Positions 1-9,206 are shown, counted from the first letter of the stretch. The stretch is DNA of 64,000 nucleotides from Enterococcus sp. 4G2_DIV0659 (GCF_002140715.2 NZ_NGLE02000001.1:1297001-1361000); one strand, 5' to 3'. The notes: generated from the sequence alone by a model not told the origin. Program-made: numbers and translations.

Positions 1-82
1 TCATTTGAAACTATTTATGATAGCTTCATCAGACTGTAGACAAACTCCTAAATTTGGAGTGTTGTTTGCAGTTTTTGTTTTA
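1..82 (+). terminator. Tail of an upstream reading frame followed by a hairpin terminator
   Basis: A short open frame runs in from the left edge and stops at TAG (37-39). It is followed by a hairpin with stem ACTCC (44-48) and GGAGT (56-60), and a T-rich stretch from about 79. This looks like the end of a gene lying outside the window, but the coding part is too short to identify. Confidence 0.35.
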
Positions 83-117
83 TACTAATTATATAAACTA
101 TTAGTGAGTTGAATCTT

Positions 118-905
118 CGAAAAATAAGTCATCCAGATCCAGAAAGTGGTTAGTATGTTAAAGGGGAGCGAGAAAATTAATTTGCATATTCTGTACATAC
201 TTCCTATGATGAAAACGGGTTTATCTTAGCTACACTAGTCACACAAGGAAATATACATGACAGTCAAGTCGCAATTAATCTGGTTAAACAGTCAAAAAGA
301 GCTTTTCCAAATATAAAGCGTGTTGTCGCTGATGCGGGATATAAAAATCCGAAATTTGTTCATTTTCTGACACACTTGAAACTTTATCCGGTTCTTCCGT
401 ATACTGTACCTCATGGTGTGAAAGGGGTGTTTCGTAAAAAAGACTTTGTCTATGATGACTATTTTGATTGTTACTTATGCCCCAATAATCAACCGTTTTT
501 ATTTTCAACAATCACTCGTGATGGCTATCGGACATATAAATCAAATCCAAAATTCTGTATAAGTTGCCCATTACTTGAAACCTGTACATTGAGCGCAACA
601 CATCAAAAAGTTGTAGCTCGACATGTTTGGGCTGATCTTATAGACGAGCTTGAGCACCAACGCCATACAACGTTGAATAGAGAAATTCACAAAAAGAGAA
701 AACAAACCATTGAACGAATATTTGCAGATGCAAAAAAAGCATGGCATGCGTTGGACGAAATATCGAGGACTTGAAAAAGTCGCCACGCACACGATGTTTA
801 CGTTTGCTGTCATGAATTTAAAGAAACTAGCCACATGGCTATGGAAAGCAGAAAGGCCTATGGCTTTTTGTTTCACATTTACACAAAGGATAGCAAAAAG
901 GAACT
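118..905 (+). pseudogene. IS1182-like transposase, decayed copy A
   Basis: The conceptual translation reads like the middle and C-terminal parts of an IS1182-family transposase: a DPESG segment, VADAGYKNP, a cysteine-rich CISCPLLETC region, and an IERIFADAKK C-terminal motif. In-frame stops occur near 153 and 178, and a frameshift near 730-750 moves the C-terminus into another frame (KYRGLEKVATHT). The 5' end is missing. The copy runs directly into a second decayed transposase that starts near 942. It cannot be active. Family assignment rests on remembered motifs. Confidence 0.7.
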
Positions 906-941
906 GGTTTGATTGCCAACTCTTTTTTGTCTAAAGTCTGG

Positions 942-1846
942 TCAATCCAATGGATTGATGAGCAACCAGTTAGAAGAAGTCGCTCATCATTTAGAAGCAG
1001 AACTACATGAAACAGACACACAATTAATGCATGAAATACGCAAAGAAAACAACGCTAATTACAGAGAAAAAGAAGAACGTATAAAAAATACAAACCGACT
1101 ACCTACCAAGGAAACAAAAATACGAACGGTACAATCAACTGTTCCAAGAACAAAACAGCTTTTCAAAAACAGATAAAGACGCCACTTTTATGCGGATGAA
1201 AGACGCTTATATGCGCAATGGACAGCTCAAACTAGGGTATAATCTACAAATCGCAATAGAAAACCAGTATGTATCGTGGCAGATGTAGGATATGGTAGCG
1301 AAGAAAATTACATGTATATCAACGATGTGCTCCATAAAATACCTTTAATCACATATAACAGCTATTATAAAGAAAGCAAAAAGAAGTATAAGAATAATCC
1401 GTTTAACGTTGAAAATTGGCTCTATCTTGAATTTGCCCAGCCAAACGCCCTATAGTCTTCAAAAGATCCAGTCGAAGAAAAGATAAAGGTGGATTTGTGC
1501 GAGATTTCAAAGTCTACGAATGTGAGGACTGCCGGACATGTCCATTTCGCAGCCAATGTACGAATGCGAAAAGTGATCGAAAGCGACAACTTTTAGTGAA
1601 CAATTCATGGCGCTATTTCAAAGCAGAGTGTAAGAAGAAGCTTTTAGAGGAACAAACCGGTTCGATTTACAAAAAACGTAAAAGCGACGTCGAACCAGTG
1701 TTTAGTCATCAAAAAGCTCAATTGGCGTTCCATCGTTCCCACTTGCGAGGGAAACAAGGAGCGAAGACTGACATTGGCTTGGCACTTATGGCATTAAATT
1801 TGAGAAAATTAGGAAAATACATGGAGAGAAAAGTGCGCATAATAGC
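942..1846 (+). pseudogene. IS1182-like transposase, decayed copy B
   Basis: This is a 5'-truncated transposase related to the copy at 6.57-7.25 kb, starting at nearly the same internal point (SNQLEEVAHHLEAEL). Compared with that copy it has frameshifts between 1050 and 1200 and an internal deletion of about 100 bp near 1270, where NQYV jumps directly to the [12 protein letters not shown] segment. Its C-terminal part is still open (CEDCRTCPFRSQC cysteine cluster, KSDVEPVFSHQKAQLAF, then LALMALNLRKLGKYM). It is followed by a strong hairpin. It is a non-functional remnant lying beside the PTS operon. Confidence 0.7.
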
Positions 1847-1850
1847 AAAA

Positions 1851-1896
1851 ACGAGTCCAATTTTGATGTGTTTTATCAAAATTGGACTCGTTTTTG
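1851..1896. terminator. Perfect 17-bp stem terminator at the IS / PTS boundary
   Basis: The arms 1851-1867 and 1875-1891 are perfectly complementary with a 7-nt loop, and a T-run follows on the + strand. The hairpin is placed to end the decayed transposase on the + strand. It could also stop read-through of the PTS operon, whose last gene ends at 1941 on the - strand. Confidence 0.75.
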
Positions 1897-1940
1897 TTTT
1901 GAGAGAAGATTATTGTTCTCCCTTTGTTATTTTAATAAAA

Positions 1941-2782
1941 TTATGCTAATCCAACTAAAGCAACTAAAATTGAAAATGCAATAACTCCTAATAGTAAAGT
2001 GGTGGTTTTTACTTTTTTACCTAATAGCCAGTAAATCACTAGGAAGAAAACAGCTGGGAAAAAACCTAACATAATTTGATCAACATATGTTTGCAGAGAT
2101 TCTGCGATTTTCCCGCCACCAACTTTCATGGTTAACTCAAAGTTGACATTTGAAGCAGTCATTGCACCGATAACCATTAATCCAAGTACAGAAGCAGCTT
2201 GTGTAATAGATTGAATTAAACCGCTATCGCCTAATTGACCGAAAAATTTAGCGCCTAACTTAATTCCTTTATCTAAACAGATATAACGTAAGACAAAGTG
2301 AGGAATATTAATAATGAGTAAAAATGCTAAAGGACCAAAAATATTTCCCTCTTTAGATAGAGAAATCGCAATCCCTGTTGCAATAACTTTTAACGTTCCC
2401 CAGAAAAAGGAATCGCCTATTCCTGCAATAGGTCCCATCAAACTAGATTTCACTGCACTGATTGATGCAGAGTCAAAATCAGCATTTTTAGAATTTTCTT
2501 CTTCCATTGCGCTAGTTATTCCAAATAGCAATGTGGAGATATGAGGTGTAATCGACATAAATTCTAAATGTCGAGTCAAAGCAGCTGATCGTTCTTCTTT
2601 TGTTTTATACAATTTTCTAATAATTGGCGCCATAGTATAAGCAAAAGCTAAATTCTGCATCCGCTCATAGTTCCAAGAAGAATCCAAGGTTAGTGATCTG
2701 AAAAACACGGACCAAAAATCTTTTTAGTTAACTTAGAATCAGGTGTTAATGTGTTTGACGTTGATTTAGAATTCGTTGTCAT
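1941..2782 (-). pseudogene. PTS mannose-family EIID subunit, disrupted by a 1-nt frameshift
   Basis: This is the membrane EIID subunit of a mannose/fructose/sorbose-class PTS, which forms the sugar channel with EIIC. The natural start is the ATG at 2782, preceded by AGGAGG inside the end of the EIIC gene. From there the frame reads MTTNSKSTSNTLTPDSKLTK and then hits a stop. The typical continuation (SVFFRSLTLDSSWNYERMQ) lies in the next frame, open from 2708 down to 1941. One extra A in the A5 run at 2721-2725 would restore a single reading frame of about 280 residues. The rest of the protein looks well preserved (GPIAGIGDSFFWGT and C-terminal membrane segments). It is either a recent inactivation, a slippage-switchable site, or a sequencing error in a homopolymer. 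Confidence 0.8.
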
Positions 2783-3539
2783 CGACAAATACCTCCTGTT
2801 GCATTTGATTTTCTTTCATATTAAGCATAAGCAAAACGGCGGCAATTCCAAATAAAGCTACACCGACAACAGTTACATTTAAATACGCTGTTAACAAGAA
2901 TCCTAATAATAAAAACGGAACCACTTTCTTAGTTAACATCATGCGAGCTAACATGGCAAAACCAATTGCTGGAATAATACCTGCTGCAATATCCAAGCCA
3001 TGTGTAACAAATTCTGGGACAAAGGATAGGATTTTTTCGATAGCAGGAACTCCTAAAGCGAATCCGGTTGCGACAACGAGTGCTAGAATGACTTTATTTA
3101 AAATACCATAAAGAATTTGTGTGCGTTCTACCCCTTTAATATCTCCTTTGCTAGCATATTCATCTGCTTTATGACTGGCATGAGTGAGTAAGAATGTCAT
3201 TTGTAAATTATCAATTAATAAAACTAGTGTTGCAATTGGTACTGCTAATAAAACAGCACTAGCAATGGATTTGCCACTCATAATCACATAAGCTGTAGCA
3301 ATAATAGTGCCAGAGACAAAATCTGGAGGATTGCTTGCACCAACAGGAAATGCCCCCATAAAAACAAGTTCTAGTGTAGCACCTAATTTTAAACCTGACT
3401 CCAAATCACCTAATGCTAATCCAACTAATGGAGCAACAACAATTGGGCGATTCCACATGGTGGAACCAAAAAAGCTATGCATATAAGCGAATAAGGCAAT
3501 TAAAAACATTAGAATGATTTTTCCAACAGTAATATCCAT
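2766..3539 (-). CDS. PTS mannose-family EIIC subunit
   Basis: This is the integral-membrane EIIC subunit (257 residues) of a mannose-class PTS. It has the usual series of hydrophobic segments and the family-like N-terminal region (FGSTMWNRPIVVAPLVGLALGD) and the GATLELVFMGAFPVGASNPPD segment. TAGGAG precedes the ATG at good spacing. The gene lies between EIIB and EIID, and its 3' end overlaps the EIID start by 17 nt, which suggests translational coupling. Substrate cannot be read from sequence. With EIID frameshifted, the transporter may be inactive. Confidence 0.9.
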   Translation of the reverse strand: MDITVGKIILMFLIALFAYMHSFFGSTMWNRPIVVAPLVGLALGDLESGLKLGATLELVFMGAFPVGASNPPDFVSGTIIATAYVIMSGKSIASAVLLAVPIATLVLLIDNLQMTFLLTHASHKADEYASKGDIKGVERTQILYGILNKVILALVVATGFALGVPAIEKILSFVPEFVTHGLDIAAGIIPAIGFAMLARMMLTKKVVPFLLLGFLLTAYLNVTVVGVALFGIAAVLLMLNMKENQMQQEVFVDDNEF

Positions 3540-3555
3540 ATGTCACACTCCTATT

Positions 3556-4029
3556 TTAAATTAGTTTATTGACGTTAATAGCTTGCTCATCTGGTACCAT
3601 TTGAATAGTCAACGTGATTCCTGCTTGGTCCATTTCTTTAATCAAGGCAATATCTTGTTGAGATAAATGAACAGATTTTGAAACTTGTTTTCGATTAGCT
3701 GCATCTTTCATTCCCCCTAAATTGACTTCTTTTAAAGAAGGAACTTGTTGTGTTAAGCGATAGACATCTTCTACAGATTCACATAAGATTAATAAGCTGT
3801 ATTTATCTGTAACGCCAGAATTTAAAGCTTTTGTAGAATCTTCAATATTTTTCATTACTAACTTGACACCATTAGGAGTAGCCATTTTCATAGCAGTCAT
3901 TTTTAAAGGATCTTCCATAATGGCATCACTAGCGATTAAAATACAATTTGCTTGTAAAAATTTGGTCCAAGTAAAGCCAACTTGGCCATGAATTAAACGG
4001 TGATCTACTCTAATTAATTTAACTGGCAT
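3556..4029 (-). CDS. PTS mannose-family EIIB subunit
   Basis: This cytoplasmic phosphocarrier (157 residues) takes phosphate from EIIA and gives it to the incoming sugar. The family signature VDHRLIHGQV is at residues 8-17, and His14 is the expected phosphorylation site. The start has a GAGGAG site lying in the end of the preceding BtpA-like gene, so the two are tightly packed. It belongs to the operon regulator-EIIA-BtpA-EIIB-EIIC-EIID. Confidence 0.92.
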   Translation of the reverse strand: MPVKLIRVDHRLIHGQVGFTWTKFLQANCILIASDAIMEDPLKMTAMKMATPNGVKLVMKNIEDSTKALNSGVTDKYSLLILCESVEDVYRLTQQVPSLKEVNLGGMKDAANRKQVSKSVHLSQQDIALIKEMDQAGITLTIQMVPDEQAINVNKLI

Positions 4030-4032
4030 TTT

Positions 4033-4776
4033 TTACACTCCTCGATATTCTTTTACAATAGACATAAAATGACGAACATGATCACGACTGACCTCACCAG
4101 TGTCTTTTCTAGTGTCTTTAAAGTTACTACCAACAATAGCTGCATCACAGATTGCTAGTTGTTTGGTTACATTTTCATCAGTTACTCCTGCAGCGACAAT
4201 TAATGGAAAATCCCCTAAAGTATCACGGAATTCTTGGATTTTTTCTATTGATGTTTCTTCACCAGTAGCATTTTGCGTAACAGCGATAGCATCACAACGA
4301 GTTTTAGCAATTTCTATGTCTTCTTTTAAGGACTTCTCAGACAACATTGGTTGATACTTAAAGCGGACACCACCTATTAAACAAGCTTTTGTTTTTGCTC
4401 GCTCTAAATCAAAGAAGGCTTGTAGTGTTGCTTCATCACGCGGTTTGACATGTCCTACAACAGAATCGACTTGAACAATATCTAAATTGTATTTATTAGC
4501 TAAATAAAAGCCCATTGAATCTACATTTAGACAATTGACCCCAATTGGAATAGATAATTTAAGGGAGACGATGTATTGAATGGCTTTTTCCAGTTGGACG
4601 TAATCACCATAATAGTTCTCCATCATAATACAATCGACGCCTTCTTCAACAAAAATAGCAATTTCTTCTTTAGCTCGTTGTTGGATTTTTTCTTGGGTAT
4701 CACCTTTTAAATGAATCATGGCAATAATTGGTTTTTTATGTTGAAATAACCCTAAAAATTCTTTTTTACTCGACAT
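4033..4776 (-). CDS. BtpA/SgcQ-family TIM-barrel protein
   Basis: This 247-residue protein resembles the BtpA/SgcQ family: PIIAMIHLKGD near the N-terminus, the MMENYYGDY segment, VNCLNVDS, and a C-terminal VAAGVTDENV and AAIVGSNFK that look like a phosphate-binding TIM-barrel end. Proteins of this family occur beside carbohydrate PTS genes in bacteria, for example sgcQ in E. coli, but their reaction is not settled. Its place between EIIA and EIIB suggests it processes the phosphorylated sugar. That is inference from context. Confidence 0.75.
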   Translation of the reverse strand: MSSKKEFLGLFQHKKPIIAMIHLKGDTQEKIQQRAKEEIAIFVEEGVDCIMMENYYGDYVQLEKAIQYIVSLKLSIPIGVNCLNVDSMGFYLANKYNLDIVQVDSVVGHVKPRDEATLQAFFDLERAKTKACLIGGVRFKYQPMLSEKSLKEDIEIAKTRCDAIAVTQNATGEETSIEKIQEFRDTLGDFPLIVAAGVTDENVTKQLAICDAAIVGSNFKDTRKDTGEVSRDHVRHFMSIVKEYRGV

Positions 4777-4791
4777 AACTATTACTCCTCC

Positions 4792-5208
4792 TTAAAAATC
4801 CTCTATTGTGTTATCCTCTGGCAAAGCATTTAAGCGTTGAATCCCGTTTTTAGACTCTTGAATAATAAAATCAACAGTCTCATCAGAAATTTTTTCTGAA
4901 CTGTCCAATACAACTTGTAAAGCCATACTTAAATTGACACCAGCTAATAAAATAGCGTTCTCATACTTTGTTAAATGCAACATAGCATTTACAACACTAG
5001 CACCATAAAGATCACCCATTATGATAAATTGGTCTTCTGGTGTAGATTGTAACTCTTGTTCAATTTGTTCCATAAAATCAGTTGCACTTTTGCCAGGTGT
5101 TAAAGAATAAGTAATAATTTGATCTGACATACTACCAGCGATTAGTTGTAAGGAGTTCTTGATTCCTTCAGCTAATGCACCGTGACTTGCGATATAAATT
5201 CGTTTCAT
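4792..5208 (-). CDS. PTS mannose-family EIIA subunit
   Basis: This is a 138-residue soluble EIIA of the mannose class. It begins MKRIYIASHGALAEGIKNSL, with His9 as the expected phosphorylation site, followed by the typical IMGDLYGASVVNAM and LLAGVNLSMALQ segments. A strong GGGGGG-type ribosome binding site precedes the start. It is the second gene of the operon, 17 nt after the regulator, and would receive phosphate from HPr. Confidence 0.9.
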   Translation of the reverse strand: MKRIYIASHGALAEGIKNSLQLIAGSMSDQIITYSLTPGKSATDFMEQIEQELQSTPEDQFIIMGDLYGASVVNAMLHLTKYENAILLAGVNLSMALQVVLDSSEKISDETVDFIIQESKNGIQRLNALPEDNTIEDF

Positions 5209-5225
5209 TGAACTGCCCCCCTATA

Positions 5226-5948
5226 TTAATAAGAACGTATTGCCGCTTTGTAAACCTCAGAATGAATAAATTGTTCATTTGTATAAATCAATTCATTATG
5301 AGAATCAAAGACTTGCTGTTGAATATGAAGAAGTGGTGTATTCACTTCTAACTGTAACTGTTGTGCCATTTCTTTTGTTGCAAAAAAGATGTCGATAATA
5401 TTATCGAAATGATTAATGGGATCATCTAGCGCTTGCAATTTTTCAATCAATGAATCATCATCTTTTAAAGAATTAACTAGCTCACGCCGCTCCTGAGTAA
5501 AATAATCAATTTCAAAAATGACTGGTTGTTGATCAAATTTTCGTAAACGTTTGACCATGATTACATCAGGTTCTTTAAAACCAAGTTCGATTTTTAAAGA
5601 ATCTGACAACGAAAGGTTCTCTTTACTTAAAATTTGAGATGTTGGGTTATTTTGTGTTGTCTTTCCAGAAGAGGTAAAGCTTCCACCAGCACTGAATGTT
5701 TCCTTATAAACTGGAAAAGCAACATATGCTCCTTTCCCTTGTTTCTTTTCAACGATTCCTTCATCTGCTAATTTTTGTAGTGCTTTTCTCACTGTGACTC
5801 TGCTAAGGTTATATTCAGTGACTAAGTCCCCTTCAGAAGGAATTTTTTCACCGTAACTGAAAATGCCAGATAAAATCTTATTTTCAATTAAATGTGCTAA
5901 CTGAATATATAATGGCTCTGAGCTATTGCTTGAAATTTCATTATTCAT
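5226..5948 (-). CDS. GntR/HutC-family transcriptional regulator of the PTS operon
   Basis: A 240-residue regulator. An N-terminal winged-helix (about residues 10-75; EGDLVTEYNLSRVTVRKALQKL is the recognition region) is followed by a UTRA-type ligand domain (about 100-235). It is the first gene of the operon, which fits autoregulation in response to a sugar phosphate. A ribosome site (GGAGG) precedes the ATG. Upstream lie three roughly 10-bp repeats (5971-6000) and a cre site (6010-6023). Confidence 0.88.
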   Translation of the reverse strand: MNNEISSNSSEPLYIQLAHLIENKILSGIFSYGEKIPSEGDLVTEYNLSRVTVRKALQKLADEGIVEKKQGKGAYVAFPVYKETFSAGGSFTSSGKTTQNNPTSQILSKENLSLSDSLKIELGFKEPDVIMVKRLRKFDQQPVIFEIDYFTQERRELVNSLKDDDSLIEKLQALDDPINHFDNIIDIFFATKEMAQQLQLEVNTPLLHIQQQVFDSHNELIYTNEQFIHSEVYKAAIRSY

Positions 5949-5970
5949 AGATACACCTCCAAATCCAAAC

Positions 5971-6000
5971 TTGTATTGCGTTGTATTAACTTATCTTAAC
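5971..6000. promoter_or_regulatory. Three tandem ~10-bp repeats upstream of the GntR gene, candidate operator
   Basis: Three consecutive 10-mers start at 5971, 5981 and 5991: TTGTATTGCG, TTGTATTAAC and TTATCTTAAC. The period equals one helical turn, and they sit 23-52 nt upstream of the start codon. Their position suggests a binding site for the GntR regulator or another factor. No binding evidence exists. Confidence 0.4.
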
Positions 6001-6009
6001 ACGTATTAT

Positions 6010-6023
6010 TGTAAACGTTTTCT
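6010..6023 (+). promoter_or_regulatory. cre site (CcpA catabolite-repression operator)
   Basis: The sequence TGTAAACGTTTTCT matches every position of the low-GC Gram-positive cre consensus TGWAARCGYTWNCW. It lies about 60-75 bp upstream of the GntR-PTS operon. CcpA repression of this sugar operon is therefore likely. Confidence 0.8.
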
Positions 6024-6168
6024 ATAGAAAGTCAATCTTTTTTTTAAAAAAAATTAAACTAAAGTATCCTAGAATGAGAAAACTGTAAAAGTAAAAGGCT
6101 ATTTATTTGCTAATAAAGGAAAAAACATTCTCTTTTGTATATCTTAAATAGTATAATGTAAAAAAAGA

Positions 6169-6585
6169 ATGAAAAGTATTAAGAAAAAATAGTTGGACAA
6201 ATATTTGCTAGTGTTCTTTTAGTAGGGACGTTGTCGGTTGGGAGTTCGCACGTACAAGCGGTAGAAAAAACAAGGAAAAAGGAATGCTTCAAAATAAGGA
6301 AATAAAGAGCCTGAAACAAGGGAGTCAAAGGAAACTGTCGCTAAGGATTCAAAAGAAACCTCTGTTTCTGAAAAAAGCTAACAATAAACATTAAAGATAT
6401 TCTTAAAACAGCTAAAGTTAGCGATAAAATTGATAAGGATTTTATCTTGAAAAGTGTCACAGCAATGGATCCAATCGAAGGAGAACTGACAGATAAAATC
6501 ACATACAATGTTGAGTTCACGCCAACAAAAAAAGTTGCCGAAGCAAAAAGTACTACTATTGCCTTTAAAGAAGAAAGTCAATCCG
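6169..6585 (+). pseudogene. Remnant of a secreted/surface protein gene
   Basis: An ATG at 6169 starts a short frame that stops almost at once. The next frame encodes a plausible signal peptide (ASVLLVGTLSVGSSHVQA, Ala-x-Ala-like end). After more frame changes, 6447-6585 encodes a piece resembling a surface-protein domain (DPIEGELTDKITYNVEFTP). This last piece fuses directly to a transposase fragment at about 6585. The original protein cannot be identified. Confidence 0.5.
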
Positions 6586-7246
6586 CTGGAGTGACGAGCG
6601 ACCAATTGGAAGAGGTCACTCATCATTTACAAGCCAGAACTCCATGAAACAGAAGCACAATTAATACATGAAAAACGCAAAGAAAAACAACGTCAATTAA
6701 AGAAAAAGAAGAACGTACAAAAAATATCTCCGACAAGTACAAACCGATTACCTCCCAAGAAAACAAAAATATAAACGGTACCGTCAACTGTTTCAAGAAC
6801 GAAATAGTTTTTCTAAAACAGATACAGATGCCACTTTTATGCGAATGAAAGACGATTATATGCGTAATGGACAGCTCAAACCAGAGGATAATCTATAAAT
6901 TGCAACAAAAAACCAGTATGTTTTATCCTATGATCTATTCCCAAATCCGACAGATACAAAAACCTTAAATCTGTTTTTAGACCAACATAAAGAACTACCA
7001 GAATATATCGTGGCCGATGCAGGGTATGGCAGCGAAGAAAATTACATGTATATCAACGATGTGCTCCATAAAACACCCTTAATCACATATAACAGCTATT
7101 ATAAAGAAAGCAAAAAGAAGCATAAGAATAATCCGTTTAACGTTGAAAATTGGCTCTATCTTGAAGAACAAGATGAATATATTTGCCCAGCCAAACGACC
7201 TGTAATCTTCAAAAGATATAGTCGAAGAAAAGATAAAGGTAGGTAT
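6572..7246 (+). pseudogene. IS1182-like transposase, decayed copy C
   Basis: A second remnant of the same transposase as copy B, entering at the same internal point (SDQLEEVTHHL). It keeps the stretch that copy B has lost (NQYVLSYDLFPNPTDTK, then ELPEYIVADAGYGSEENY) but has frameshifts and stops, for example at 6645 and 6897. It ends abruptly near 7246 inside KRYSRRKDKG, where the opposing DUF960-like gene begins. Copies B and C flank the PTS operon, so this segment may have been rearranged by IS recombination. Confidence 0.7.
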
Positions 7247-7463
7247 GATAATCAATGAAAAATGGTTCTTCTTGTCGATGAATCACTTCACTTGCTTGGC
7301 GTTGATTATCAGGATTGAACTCAAAGATTTGTAAGTGATCTAATTCTGTTTCAGCTTCACTTCTTTTTTTGTCGATCAAATTCCAGCAATAGAGTTGGAT
7401 TTCTTTGGGTACTTGTTCATTCACTCCCTTCGTAACATAGCGTTTTTCTTTGTTATCAAACAT
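7209..7463 (-). pseudogene. DUF960-like protein, C-terminus cut by the IS remnant
   Basis: The product starts MFDNKEKRYVTKGVNEQVPK, with an LDHLQIFEF segment and IHRQEEP near the end, which resembles the small DUF960 family of Firmicutes. The start is set by GGAGGAAAGGGG just before the ATG at 7463; an earlier ATG lacks a site. The last residues (after about 7247) are read from the opposite strand of transposase copy C, so the native 3' end is gone. Function of the family is unknown. Confidence 0.5.
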
Positions 7464-7673
7464 CCCCTTTCCTCCTTGAAACACAAAATAGACCAACCAC
7501 CGATTAAGATGATTGATCTTCATAGATATAATCTAGTAAAGTTAATATGAAACTCAATAACATAACACTATTTTTTCTTTTAAGTATTTACTACTAAAAA
7601 TCCCCCCCCATTAAAATAATATGTTTACATTAATGAGCATAAATGATTCAACTAGTTGCTAGTACGTACTCTT
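7464..7673. other. Short non-coding stretch with a C8 run
   Basis: I see no gene here. It is AT-rich and contains eight consecutive C (7602-7609), unusual for this low-GC sequence, downstream of the small repeat-protein gene at 7674. Confidence 0.4.
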
Positions 7674-8039
7674 TTACTCTTTTATTTTTACATCCGGCTC
7701 TCTTTCATCAGACAAAGTTGTGAACGTAGTTCTAAAATCATCTGATACTTCCTCTGAATATTTATCAGTATGATCAGAGTCTTCAACTTCTTTTGCTTCA
7801 TTACTATTAAATATTATATTTGGTTCTCTTTCATCAGACAAACTTGTAAAAGTGGTTCTAAAATTGTCTGATACTTCTTCTGATTGTGTACTGGTTCTAT
7901 CAGTATTTGTATGTTTTTCTATTTCATTAATGTCAGATGTTAGATTGTCATCTCCATTATGTTCTCGATTATAGAATATGATGGAAACACAGTAAATAGC
8001 TACAACACTCGCAATGATAATTATTTTCTTTTTTATCAA
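7674..8039 (-). CDS. Small membrane-anchored protein with two 22-residue repeats
   Basis: A 121-residue protein of unknown function. Residues 4-22 form a hydrophobic segment after three lysines (KKKIIIIASVVAIYCVSII), which would anchor the protein or act as an uncleaved signal. The rest is acidic and holds two near-identical copies of SEEVSDNFRTTFTSLSDERE, at about residues 53-73 and 94-114. It starts 17 nt after the protease gene on the same strand, so the two are probably cotranscribed. I infer that it is a partner, inhibitor or substrate of the protease; nothing in the sequence proves this. Confidence 0.65.
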   Translation of the reverse strand: MIKKKIIIIASVVAIYCVSIIFYNREHNGDDNLTSDINEIEKHTNTDRTSTQSEEVSDNFRTTFTSLSDEREPNIIFNSNEAKEVEDSDHTDKYSEEVSDDFRTTFTTLSDEREPDVKIKE

Positions 8040-8055
8040 AAATCATACTCCTTAA

Positions 8056-9033
8056 TTAGTACTTAGACATAAAATCAAAAATAGCATTATTTATTTTTGC
8101 ACCACCACCACCAGTTTTTATATTATTTTGTGAGTATCCGTATGCATGATTAGCTTCTAATTGATTGTTACTAAGATTGTATACTCCCCCTCCACTTGAA
8201 CCTCCAACAGTTAACCACGGGTACTTCAAAATACTATTCTCAATCCAAGTATTTGTTCCATATCTAGTTACTAATGTCCTACCTTCATCTATATCACCAT
8301 CGTATCCGTTAAGCCGTAAGTAACTACTTTTCGCAGTAGTATATCCAAACCAACCTGTACTATTACCAAGATTGCTAGTTAATTTTACCACTGCAACATC
8401 TCTTTGTTGAGCGGCAATTGAAGTTCCCGTTGACTGAATATAGCCTCCAAAAGTATATAAAATACTTCTATATGCCATATCAAAATCAGTAACATTATTT
8501 TTTACAGCAGGATAAACTCTGACCGTTTCGGCCCAGCCATAACTTCTATCGTAGACAACGTGAGCCGCTGTAACTACTTTGTTAGAACCAATTAGACTTC
8601 CTGAGCCATGACCTCTAACTAGCTTACCATTTTTTGCTCTAAAATCACAAATTATTAAAACAGATGCTCTGTATGGAAATATATTAGGATTTGAAACCCT
8701 TTGTCTGTTATTAACAGCTGCTCTAGTGTTTAAATTAACATCAGGTTGCATCGTTTCAAATGAATAATCAAACCCTTCAGATGTTCTTGGAAATCCAATA
8801 TCATCAGGTAGTTCTGTTTTTACTGCTCTTGATAAAGTGGGAGGAGTCTCAACGGCAAATGCTTCTGAACTTTTAATAGCTCGTAAATTTGAATCTGATT
8901 CCTCCAGTATAGATATATCTCCTTTATTACTAATAATTTGTTCTTCAGCATTTGAATGACTAGCTCCTTGAAACAAGAAAAAAAATACTAAGAAACACAT
9001 AACTAATACTTCAACCCAAAACTTTTTCTTCAT
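8056..9033 (-). CDS. Secreted V8-type (glutamyl endopeptidase-like) serine protease
   Basis: A 325-residue secreted protease of the trypsin-like/V8 class. A signal peptide (residues 1-29) is followed by a propeptide to about 110 and a catalytic domain. The triad is visible: His158 in VTAAHVV, Asp212 in QQRDVAVVKL, Ser280 in GGSSGGGVY. AAAGGGG before the ATG at 9033 decides the start; the ATG at 9051 lacks a site. It resembles E. faecalis SprE, a protease controlled by Fsr quorum sensing. Here an agr-type system lies just upstream on the same strand, separated by the rlmH-like repeat at 9207-9227. Regulation by that system is inference. Confidence 0.85.
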   Translation of the reverse strand: MKKKFWVEVLVMCFLVFFFLFQGASHSNAEEQIISNKGDISILEESDSNLRAIKSSEAFAVETPPTLSRAVKTELPDDIGFPRTSEGFDYSFETMQPDVNLNTRAAVNNRQRVSNPNIFPYRASVLIICDFRAKNGKLVRGHGSGSLIGSNKVVTAAHVVYDRSYGWAETVRVYPAVKNNVTDFDMAYRSILYTFGGYIQSTGTSIAAQQRDVAVVKLTSNLGNSTGWFGYTTAKSSYLRLNGYDGDIDEGRTLVTRYGTNTWIENSILKYPWLTVGGSSGGGVYNLSNNQLEANHAYGYSQNNIKTGGGGAKINNAIFDFMSKY

Positions 9034-9206
9034 AATTACTACCCCTTTCATCTTAATAGCAACATCGTAACCGTTTTCAAAATTAAATTCAATTCATTTT
9101 GTCACTTTTAGTTTAATTTTAAAAACTAGCATTCATAATTTAAAAATTTTATGTTTCAAAAGAATATATCTCATTGCTGTAAAAAGAAACTTTGATCAAA
9201 AAAATA
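9034..9206. other. Protease upstream region, outside the island repeat
   Basis: AT-rich non-coding DNA that must hold the protease promoter if the gene is not read from further upstream. I find no copy of the 11-bp motif shared by the agrB and agrC upstream regions. Confidence 0.4.

Noticed and set aside
7674..8039. A CRISPR-like or satellite repeat
   Set aside because: There are only two copies, and they lie inside one reading frame as protein repeats.
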